From NCBI GenBank assembly GCA_029168955.1, contig JAPDOI010000066.1:992501-1056500 (forward strand): a DNA stretch of 64,000 nucleotides, read 5' to 3'. The stretch's first letter is position 1. Each line of letters starts with the position of its first letter. Shown piece after piece: positions 11,701-23,700 of the stretch. This stretch comes from Aplectana chamaeleonis (taxonomy: Eukaryota; Nematoda; Chromadorea; Rhabditida; Cosmocercidae). The notes under the pieces are model-generated. The model was not told the DNA's origin, did not search any database, and worked only from the letters and a program-made list of their open reading frames with translations. A program made the position numbers and the translations under genes.

Positions 11701-14700
11701 TAAAGTTCAGTGAGCGTCGGATGGTTTACAATAACACGTTTACATGATTTTACCCGTCTTGGCCCTCAATTTTGAGGTTCCGCTAAAACTGAGCTTTCAG
11801 CTCCAAAATTGAATAGGAGCTAGCTGCATCCATTTCCAGCCTCCTGCAAAAAAATACTTCCTAGCTAAATTTTAAGTGGTGCAACAAGATCGTGATTGCC
11901 GTCTGAAAAAAAAGGAGATTAACAGTTCTTCAACCAAAATCACTTGGTTTTCTCCCCTTTCTCGGGTGCCAAGAAACGATCCCACAAGGATCATCCTTGA
12001 TGTGATCCTAACGGGAGGTGGGGGTGACCCCACCACCACTGTTCGCAGTGGGGTCCACCCCAGTGCAAACCGTGGGGAGATGGGCCCATACTTGGGTACC
12101 ACCTCCCCCCCCCCCTCCCCCGAGCCGTGGGGATATCCCCTCGGCGACAAAAATTGTCCTCTGGTATCCGGTGAATCTTCTGGAAAGTGACTCAGGCCAC
12201 CTTCCAGGTCCGGCTCCGAAGAGCCGACTGAGGCACACGGTGAGATGAGGAGCCCTTTATACCAGCAACATTGTTAATACCTTTCTCTAAACATGTCTAT
12301 GTTCATGCGCGTTTTGACATAGTTCACGTAAAACAGGTTTTAGCTTGCCTCAATAGGCCAGAGCCCAACTTTAACAGGATAATTCCTGAGTGAGAATTTT
12401 GTGCCGGTGGCAAATTATAATCGTCTTTTTCTGCGGCGCCCTGCGCACTCCTCAAGTCCTATTTATGTACACCAACCATCTCAAAGAGGAAACAATCCCG
12501 GGCAGAAGCCTATCATTAGATGTGTTGATTTTCACTAGTTCGTTTTCGATGTTCAGGGAACGTCGGATGGTTTGCAATAACATGTTTACATGTTTTTACC
12601 CGTCTTGACCCTCAATATTGAGGTTCCGCTAAAATTGAATTTTCAGCTCCAAAATTGAACAGGAGCTAGCTGCATCCATTTCTAGCCTCCTGCCAAATAA
12701 TTAGCTTCCTAGCTCAATTTTAAGTACTGCAACAAGATCGTGAACGCCGTCTGAAAAAAAAGGAGATTAACATTTTTCTCGACCAAAATCACATGGTTTT
12801 CTCCATTTTTATCGAGTGCCATCAAACCATTCCAAACCATTGTTGACTACATTCACCAACTTTTTACGCTCTTTCCAATGGAGAGAAAACCGCATCTCCA
12901 CAGTTACTCTGAACGTCGATTTCGGAATTGGAGAGTTGCGCATGGGCGAGTTGAAGCCAAATCTGGTGCGCGCTTCGCGCGCACCACAATTGCATTGAAG
13001 CGGTCGGCCTTGCAAAGTCATGATGATACCTGTTATGATAAGAAGAACTGGCCATTATTCTCTATGTGGTCGTTCACGAATCGACCAGTTCAATGCTCCG
13101 TTTCTCAATAAATGAAATGCTGTTTGTTTCGTGGAAGATGATATTGATATTGATACATTGATAATCCGATATCTCTGCTGAATTATTTAAGTTACTCCTT
13201 TGCTCCTTAAAAAAAGTCTCGAGCGCACTACTGGCGTGGCGCGCTGTTTCTTTCCTCTCTAGCCAACAAGTCAGTCAGATCTGACTGAATCTAGTCAGTC
13301 AGATCTGACTGAGTGATTCAGCTTATCTTGTTTTTTGCTGACTTTCTCTACTTAGCCTAGGTAGCTATCCTACAACACGTATGTCTGAAATAAGTTCGGC
13401 TCATCTGAAATCTTTTCAGAACATAGTCAGGCTAAACTGAATTTTTTGCCGGCGTTACTACGGGCCATAATCCTTGATCAAAATATGAAAGTTCCGTGTA
13501 TTTGCAAAAAAGAAGTTTGGCAGCGGATTCGAACTCTGGTCTCACGCGCGCCATTGCCCCGACCTCCGTCTGCGCCCTCAACGCTGCTGGCGCAACGCTT
13601 AGCAAATCATAGAGTACGAGGAGATCGATGACCGGCAAAATTTCGGAGCTTATAACTCCTTCAGATCAACGACTCGCGGCGGATTACCTACACTATTTTA
13701 CTATGGACTGTCTCCCCCCTAGAATGTCAGCGTCAAGCCAGCGCTGAAGCGTTCATGGGGCTCATCCCACGCCCTTGCCCGGCTAAGGATGAGATCTAGG
13801 AGACGAATGCCTTTACGCATCGACATCCAATCAGCTGCCCCAGTCCTCCGCACACCGCGCCCAGCCGTCTACGACGTCGGAAGGTATGGCAGCCGGTGAG
13901 GGGCGATCAAATCTCGGAGTACGCAGGACGTTTTATGGAAACGGACAAACTGGACCGGACAAACACAGGCATCACGACTGTGTACGATTTTGCTCTTTCA
14001 ACGCCCAAACTCTTTCAACTGAAGCGGATCAGGACGTCTTTCTGAGAGCTGTGGATCGACTACTTTACGATGTTATAGCAGTACAGGAGACAAAGACGAA
14101 CAAAGATTCCGTGCAGAAATTGAAAGATGGAAGATTGTTGATTCTCGGAAAAAAAGTGGAGGGACGGAATGTTGGCGGTGTTGGCTTCTTACTCAACAGC
14201 ACCATGGCACACACTATGGATTCACACTTCATCTACTCCCCGCGCCTGGCCGTTTTACGACTCAAGCCCAAAGGACACCCAGCAATCTCTATCATCAACG
14301 CATATGCACCAACATCAGCTGCTGCGGATGATGAGCTCGATGAGTTCTACGGACAACTCGAGGATGTAGTAGCTAAAGAAAGAGGCTTATACAAGATTTG
14401 TCTGGGCGACTTCAATGCTGTCCTCGGAAGAGCAGTAGATGGAGAAGGAAGAATCGGATCGTATGGAGGCAACATCAGAAACGATAACGGTTCTCGCCTG
14501 GCAGACTTTTTGTGTAGCGCACGTATGTTCCACGGTAATTCGTTTTACAAGAAGCCCGAAAGTCGAAGATGGACCTGGAAGTCACCGAACGGAACGACGA
14601 CCAATGAGATTGACCATATTCTCGTTAATCGACGATGGGCCCTCCTAGACGTCGGCACTGTTCCATCATTCGTGACAGGCTCTGATCACAGAATGCTTCG

Positions 14701-17700
14701 TGCGAAGCTTCGACTTCACAACAACTTTACGAGGAAACATCTTAGTCAGAGATTTTGCAGCAAAGTCCGAGCCGTGGATTCAGAATTGATGCAGCGCAGT
14801 GTAGCCGATACGCAATGGAATGTTTTTGATGATCCCACAGACGATTACGAGGACCTGTGTCGCAAGATAAAGGACGCCGAAAAAAATTCATTGGTTGGAG
14901 CAGTGGAACCAATTGAGAGGCTGCGCAAGGAGACTAAACTGTTGCTGGAAAAACGCCGCCTGGTACATCTCGATCCGAACACCAGTCACTTGGAACGTGT
15001 TACGATCAGCAAAGTTTGCAGAGCTGAGGTATCGAGCGATTTGAAGCAATATCAAGCGCGGAAGTTGTTGGACACCGTGAACCAGAGGAAAAGCATCAGG
15101 TTTTGTTGGAGAGAGCTGTCAGATCGCAGAGAACAAGTGTCAGCACTTCGGGATTCCTCGGGTTGCATTTGCACGTCCCGCGCTGGTATGGAAAAAATTG
15201 TGGTGGATTTCTACAGCACTCTCTTCAACTAAACACTGTTCGTGCCGCGTAGCCCACTACCTGCAATAGCAGATGACCCGCCTCCAATCCTTGAGAGTGA
15301 AGTTGCTTCTGCTGTCAAAGGGATGAAGGAAAACACAGCTACTGGACCAGATGGCATTACAACCGAGTCTCTCAGAGCGGGTGGTTCACCTTTATGGAAA
15401 GTTCTTGCGAAACACTTCTCCAGATACCTCGCGCAAGGATTGGTTCACGCGCAGTGGAAATCGTCAAAAACGATACTCCTATTCAAAAAGGGTGATCGGG
15501 ATGACATCAACAACTACAGGCCAATCGCTCTACTCTCAGTGCCGTACAAGGTCTTTACGAAGATTCTGCTGAACAGGATAGAGAAGGCTCTGGACGACTT
15601 CCAGCCCAGAGAACAGGCAGGCTTCCGTAAGGGTTTCTGCTGTCTTGATCACATTCAGGCGCTATCGCAAGTCATTGAACGGACAAGGCAGTACCATCTA
15701 CCTCTAGCGCTCATCTTCGTGGACTATACCAAGGCATTCGATTCGGTTGAAGTTCCGGCTGTTCTTAACGCTCTCATCCACGCTGGTGTTGACGCCCAGT
15801 ACATCAGAATATTGGAAGAGTGCAACAACGGAAGCAACACCATTATTCAACTATTCGAGAGGAAACTGAAGGTGTCGATTGGAAAAGGTGTCAGACAGGG
15901 AGATACCATCTCGCCGAAGCTGTTCACGACCGCGTTACAAGACGTGATGCGCCACATCGACTGGGACGGCAAAGATATATTCATAGACGGGTGCAGACTA
16001 TCCAACTTGCGCTTCGCTGACGGCATTGTGCTGCTGGGTTCGTCTTCCGCAGAAGTCGAAGGAATGCTTAACGAACTGGACGCTGCAGGAAAAGCGATCG
16101 GTCTTACAATGAATCTGAGGAAAACCCAAATGATGCGCAACCAGTGGTGTGACGACAGCCCCATTCGTCTCTCTGGCACTCCCCTACCCACTACGAACAG
16201 CTACGTCTATCTCGGAAGAGAGGTGAACATGCAAAACGACTTGTCCACGGAGATCGGACGGAGACGACGAGCGGCCTGGTCTGCACTTGGATCGATAGTG
16301 GAAGTGACAGACAAATTGCGGGATGTGAAGACACGAGCACGTTTGTTCGACACCACGGTGCTACCTGCGTTGTGCTATGGAACCGAGACATGGGCGGAAA
16401 CGAAGGCCACCACACAGGCCATAAGGACAGCTCACAGGGCCTTGGAACGCAGACTACTGAAGACTAATCGTCGTGCCCAGCGAGCTGGTGGCCTACGCAG
16501 TGCTGATCTTCAAAAGCAGTCGCAGTTAATGAACCCTCTTCTGTTCATGGCCCAGTCTACAGTTCGGTCGGTTCGCGAGTGCACTCGAAACCGCCGGCGA
16601 CGGGCGCCGGCGGGCGCCGGCGGTTTCGAGCGTCTTTTTTGCAAATACCGTTTCGGCGAAAAGTTGATACTCTTACCGAAATTGTAATTTAATGTTTATT
16701 CTCATGATCAGTAACACTAATTGATAAGAGACGATAAGTTTCAAAAACAAAACTTCAAGTGTCTTTTTTTCAGATTCTTCATTTTCATCAGACTTTGGCC
16801 AGCAAAAAATCTTTTCTTATGTTATTGTTTCTGATTTTTCATCACTATATGAATGTAGATTCAAGGTACTGTTACGTGCCTTCATTAGAGGACACTTAAA
16901 GGCAGTGGTCGCGATCAAATATGCTTGTCGTCTTTTTCTCTCCAAATCCTTTCCTGGGTCCCGAGTAGTAGGACCTATAAGAAAAAATCGCGAAAAAACC
17001 ACTGTTTTGGGCCGAATTTGAAACCTGAACTTTCTTGCCTTTTGATGGTGGACGAGCCCTCTCCACATCATCGGCATCGATGACCTCTTATATCAAGAAC
17101 ATCAGCTAGCTTGAAATTGAATGTCAATCAATGAACCTTCGAATTTATGTACACATCTAGTCAAAAACATTGACTGAAGTGATGCTTTCATTATTCAACT
17201 GTTTTTATTCGTTAAATTTGCATTTATTTCGTCCTCTGAATGTCGATGATTTTTGACTGCTCGGCATGAGACTGCGATCTGTTTCGTCATCGCTGTGCAC
17301 GTGTGCACGAACTAGCTTCTTTGGGCCCTAGAAACTCTATTTGTAGACCGTTTTTCACCGCGCTACCTTCATAGTTTTTCAGCTGTTTTTGATCTAAGCT
17401 GGTTTTTGTAGTTTTCTCGATAAAGTTTTTCATCGTGACCACTGCCTTTAACGAAAAAGTCAGTGAGATATTATGCATCGAATAGCGATTCCTACGGGAT
17501 TTGACTTTTCATCAAAGACTTATGCTATCATATTCCAAGAAAGAAGCGGCATTCGAGTGTTATTTGTGCTAATATCAGTTTCGGGTTTTCCCAACAATTT
17601 TTCAGAGTGGGATGTTCTATCGTCTTGTAAAAAAAAATTACGAATACGAAAAGTTGCGTGGTGATGTGCAATTTTCATCCTCCTAGAAAGTAAGAAATCG

Positions 17701-20700
17701 ATTTTCAACGTAAGCAAACTTTGTATAAATAGAGTCCATTTGGATATTTGCTCATGTTCGAGTCTTTAACCGAGAGCATAATTACGCCCAAGTCGCTGGC
17801 ACTTTTTGTCACCAAAGGCAACACTGGCCGCAAACACTTTTGCGCCCCGATGTTGAGACGATTTACCCGATTACTAGAACTTGTATGTATCCAGCTAAAA
17901 AGATTTCTCCTCCTAGCATCAATTTAAGGTGGTAGGCAGCATCGGGTTTCCAAAATTGTAAAGATGATTTTTAAGAAGTTCTAGACCCGACGAGGTCCCA
18001 TTTTCTGTCCCATGTTATGTTGGAAATTCGAAAATAGCATCAGCAGCTGTAACAAAAAATAGAAATCTCTTGGGCCATTCACTCATCTCTGAGTTTTTAG
18101 ATGAGGTTATAATCGAACCAGGGTGGGGCTCTACCCGACGAAAGGCAACCCATGCCGTCGACATTTCTCATCTCCTGTGTTGGTGCAATTTTCTCGATAA
18201 CTAGAACCCACTCATTCTAACAGTGAGCAATAATATTTTCGGAACACCCAACCTCAGAGTACAAAAAGAAATTTGGAAGTTATATCGCAATTTTAAAAAA
18301 TTTAAAAGTTTCGAGTTTTTCAGCAGATTTCCTCGAATTGGCGTCCTATTTCTTCTCTTTCTAGGAAAGCTGTGAAAACCAGCTAACATTGACTGTGCAG
18401 AGGACGTTTCGTAGACAGATATTCCAAATTTTAGAAGAGCTGAAAAGGTTTTCGTTTGTTTTATGTTAGTCAAAACATGACTCTTCGGCCAAAAACAATA
18501 TTCTTGTTACTTCTCCCATCTCCAGTCGGGCTCATATGGGCTATAGAATCGAGAAGTAGTCGCCAGTTTAGTATACACCCATACATCGACACTTTAAACG
18601 GGAAAGGGATTAAATACGGTGGGTCAGATATTTGAGCATTTTTGGGCTCAAGAGAAATTGAGAGCGCCCGATGAGGCGCTCTGGCGTGAGCGGGGCAAGT
18701 GGGGCGGGCCTGGCCCCACCCCTCGTCGCGGACGAGATTGTCTCTAGACTGGCTCCTTCTCCTTTGTATTTTCCACGTTATTCAGCAGTATTCCACTAAA
18801 CTCCAAAGTTCTAGACGCTGCTCAACAGGTCTGTTTCCTTTCCATGACTGTCGTGTAGAAGGAACGCTTATCCCAAATGCATTGATTTGCTAACTCATGA
18901 AAGTTTGCATGTTTACATGTTACCATGAAACTTTTCTTGACTTGCAATGTAATGCTATGCATTACCCATCTTTCCGCAGGAGTGATTCGATGAAAAGGTG
19001 AGTCTCTTTCTCTCTGCATTCCTTTGAAACATAAGTACCAGTGATTTAGAATCCGTGTATAATTATATTCGCGCAATGTTAAAATCTTTTAATGTTGTTC
19101 AACACATTGAACCTTTTCATTTTCCGTTGCGCGGCCTAACAATTGTTCATAAATCTCAAAAGTCGATTATCAATATCATAATTTTAATTTGAAAATTTAC
19201 GGAGAGCTCAAAAATAACTTCTAAGAAATACGGAAACCTTCCCTATTGATTACCTGGATTTCCTACACATTTGAGTCTTCCTGGAAACAAAATATTAATT
19301 TGTAATATCTTCGGTTTACATGGTTTTCACGCCCTCAAGCGGAGAAAAATAGTTTTTTAAATAATAGTGTTGATACATATCATCCAGATATTTTCTCCAT
19401 AGCTTGACTCAAATTTATATTTTTCTATTTATCCAGCTACATATCATGCCATATTGAGAAAATTGTGGAGCCTCTCGACAACTTTTCATTCTTCGAGTAG
19501 CATAATTAAAACTTTAAAAAATCATACGTCTGTCTTATTTTGCTAATACCTCTCCAGTGAATTTTCTAGAACATTCGAGTGTTTTCTAGAACATTCTTCA
19601 TTAGCATTTTATTCATCAATTTTTAAAAAATCAGGCGGTGTTCAAAAACTCAGGTAAGCGTTAGTTTTGTTAGACCGTAACATTTCTATAGATTTACACA
19701 TATAATTCGAGTGAAGAAATTTAGTGAGTGTTAATAAAGAATATGAGAACTCGGATCTATTTTCTAAGCTCTCTCTTGATCGAATCAATTCCTAACCTGT
19801 CTGAAAAAGCTGTTATAAAAACTGTCTGTGATTTACAAAATCAGATTTTCAAGCAAAAACGTAGAGGAACATTCATATAAAACTGAAAAAAGGAGTTCGT
19901 GTAAAATTTTTCGCCCCATATTTCTTCCAAACTTTTCAAAATAGATTTTCACTATGTTTCATTTATAAATGCTTATGAATGCATCTAGTTATCAGGAACA
20001 TGTATTCGAATTTTTTTGAAAACTGTTTTTACCTTATTTCATTTATTTTTTTTTATTTGCATTTATTTTCGTATCGAAAAATGATATTCTTAAATTGTCA
20101 GAAACCCTAAAAATAAAGGAGAAGAACAACGTTCTGGTTGATTTCACCAATTTTTACCCTTATTTCAGTTTTTTTTAATAATGAAGCCGCTTTGGTTTTT
20201 TCAAAACATGCAGTCCTCATATGGACAGAATTTCTTTCTATCCTAAAGTCGAATCTTTTTTTTGTAGTCATTCAGCTAGGGCAGACATGCCTATTTTGAT
20301 CTGTATTCTCAGCCTTTGCATTCAGCCTAATAAAGTTGGCTCATATCGGTCGATATCTCCATCATTGGATGGCTCGTAGCCTCAGCATATCCATTGGGCA
20401 CAACACATAACAAGACAAGTAACCCAGGATCGTTAACATGTCCCAATGGCAATTTGCAATGGAAGTGTGGGTAGCAGGGTCAACCGACCACGGACATCAA
20501 CGATAATTTAGTAGATTGAATACAAAGGCTGAGAACAAGATTTGGAATTGAAAAAATTAACTGTTTTCCTCAGCGAACGACAAAAAAAACAGACAAAGGA
20601 GGAAAAGGGGTGTTTTCCCAGAAGGAAAAGAGATTGTTTGGGAGATCAAAGAATAAAGAAATCATAAAATTTCACATCATCATCACAGAAATTCAAAAAC

Positions 20701-23700
20701 TTCGTTGCTGAAAAGTTTCTGTCTTTTTTTCTGATTTTTTTTTGAATTTTCCAGGGTAGAAGAAACATGTAATGTTGAAAAATCCTATCTTGTTATGGGA
20801 TGTATTGAACAATAAAGTAGGATTTTCAATCGAAACAATAGATTTTTTTAATAAATACAAAAATTTCGTTTTTTTTTTAAATTCAGCTCAAAATTTGTTT
20901 TTTCCTAAAAGAGTTCGTGAACTGATCCTCCAAAAAAAATCCTTCAGCAAAGAAAGCTAATGTCACCTAGAAGGAAACATTTTTTTTTGAATTTGAAATG
21001 TTATTTTTGATTTTCCGAACTTCTGTCTGTGGAAGGACTAGCACTTCCATCTAAGCAATCATTCTTGGATAAAGTATGCACGACTCTTTTTTTTCTTGTC
21101 AACTCAACAGAAACCTTGAAATCGAAGTGAAATCGATTTTCAGAGCATTATAAATATAAATAGATATCAGTTCATTAAAACGAAGGCAGAATACAGATTC
21201 AGAGAATTAATATTTATTAGTTTGCAAAAGCGATCGGATGGACGTAAACGCTTTTCCATACCGATTTTCAAGTTGAATAATTTTTCAGTTTGATTTTTTT
21301 CTCTTTGCATTTTCATGACTAATTTCAGGAAATATATTCACTGGATTACATTCCCTCGAAAGAAAGCAAGAGACTGATTCGGGGAAATTAACTTAACGAG
21401 GACCTTTCGAAAAAAAACATTCTCTCATTCGGATTACAAAACAGGATTTCTCTGAGAATGTTTAAAAAGAAAAGCAACGAAGTTTTTGAATTTTTGTGAT
21501 GATGATGTGAAATTTTATGATTTGTTTATTCTTTGATCTCCCAAACAATCTCTTTTCCTTCTGGGAAAACACCCCTTTTCCTCCTTTGTCTGTTTTTTTT
21601 GTCGTTCGCTGAGGAAAACAGTTAATGTTTTCAATTCCAAATCTTGTTCTCAGCCTTTGTATTCAATCTACTAAATTATCGTTGATGTCCGTGGTCGGCT
21701 GACCCTGCTACCCACACTTCCATTGCAAATTGCCATTGGGACATGTTACGATCCTGGGTTACTTGTTATGTGTTGTGCCCAATGGATATGCTGAGGCTAC
21801 AAGCCATAAAATGATGGAGATATCGACCGTTATGAGCCAACTTTATTAGGCTGAATGCAAAGGCTGAGAATACAGATCAAAATAGGCATGTCTGCCCTAG
21901 CTGAATGACTACAAAAAAAAAGATTCGACTTTAGGATAGAAAGAAATTCTGTCCATATGAAGACTGCATGTTTTGAAAAAACCAAAGCGGCTTCATTATT
22001 TAAAAAAAAACTGAAATAATGGTAAAAATTGGTGAAATCAACCAGAACGTTGTTCTTCTCCTTTATTTTTGGGGTTTCTGCCAATTTAAGAATATCATTT
22101 TTCGATACGAAAATAAATGCAAATAAAAAAAATAAATGAAATAAGGTAAAAACAGTTTTCAAAAAAATTTGAATACATGTTCCTGATAATTAGATGCATT
22201 CATAAGCATTTATAAATGAAACATAGTGAAAATCTATTTTGAAAAGTTTGGAAGAAATATGGGGCGAAAAATTTTACACGAACTCCTTTTTTCAGTTTTA
22301 TATGAATGTTCCTCTACGTTTTTGCTTGAAAATCTGATTTTGTAAATCACAGACAGTTTTTATAACAGCTTTTTCAGACAGGTTAGGAATTGATTGGATC
22401 AAGAGAGAGCTTAGAAAATAGATCCGAGTTCTCATATTCTTTATTAACACTCACTAAATTTCTTCACTCGAATTATATGTGTAAATCTATAGAAATGTTA
22501 CGGTCTAACAAAACTAACGCTTACCTGAGTTTTTGAACACCGCCTGATTTTTTAAAAATTGATGAATAAAATGCTAATGAAGAATGTTCTAGAAAACACT
22601 CGAATGTTCTAGAAAATTCACTGGAGAGATATTAGCAAAATAAGACATACGTATGATTTTTTAAAGTTTTAATTATGCTACTCGAAGAATGAAAAGTTGT
22701 CGAGAGGCTCCACAAATTTCTCAATATGGCATGATATGTAGCTGGATAAATAGAAAAATATAAAATTGAGTCAAGCTATGGAGAAAATATCTGGATGATA
22801 TGTATCAACACTATTATTTAAAAAACTGTTTTTCTCCGCTTGATGGCATGAAAACCATGTAAACCGAAGATATTACAAATTGATATTTTGTTTCCAGGAA
22901 GACCCAAATGTGTAGGAAATCCAGGTAATCAATAGGGAAGGTTTCCGTATTTCTTAGAAGTTATTTTTGAGCTCTTCGTAAATTTTCAAATTAAAATTAT
23001 GATATTGATAATAGACTTTTGAGATTTAAAAACAATTGTTAGGCCGCGCAACGGAAAATGAAAAGGTTCAATGTGTTGAACAACATTAAAAGATTTTAAC
23101 ATTGCGCGAATAGAATTATACACGGATTCTAAATCACTGGTACTTATGTTTCAAAGGAATGCAGAGAGAAAGAAATTAGAGAAAGAGACTCACCTTTTCA
23201 TCGAATCACTCCTGCGGAAAGATGGGTAATGCATAGCATTAAATTGCAAGCCAAGAAAAGTTTCATGTTAACATGTAAGCATGCAAACTTTCATGAGTTA
23301 GCAAATTAATGCATTCAAGATAAGCGTTTCTTCTACAAGACAGTCATGGAAAGCCAACAGACCTGTTGAGCAGCGTCTAGAACTTTGGAGTTTAGTGGAA
23401 TACTGCTGAATAACGTGGAAAATACAAAGGAGAAGGAGCCAGTCTAGAGACAATCTCGTCCGCGACGAGGGGTGGGGCCAGGCCCGCCCCACTTGCCCCG
23501 CTCACGCCAGAGCGCCTCATCGGGCGCTCTCAATTTCTCTTGAGCCCAAAAATGCTCAAATATCTGACCCACCGTATTTAATCCCTTTCCCGTTTAAAGT
23601 GTCGATGTATGGGTGTATACTAAACTGGCGACTACTTCTCGATTCTATAGCCCATATGAGCCCGACTGGAGATGGGAGAAGTAACAAGAATATTGTTTTT

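Noticed and set aside
18699..23492. Conserved 64- and 90-codon frames in both palindrome arms
   Set aside because: They are mirror copies of the same DNA on opposite strands; similarity follows from the palindrome and shows no coding constraint.
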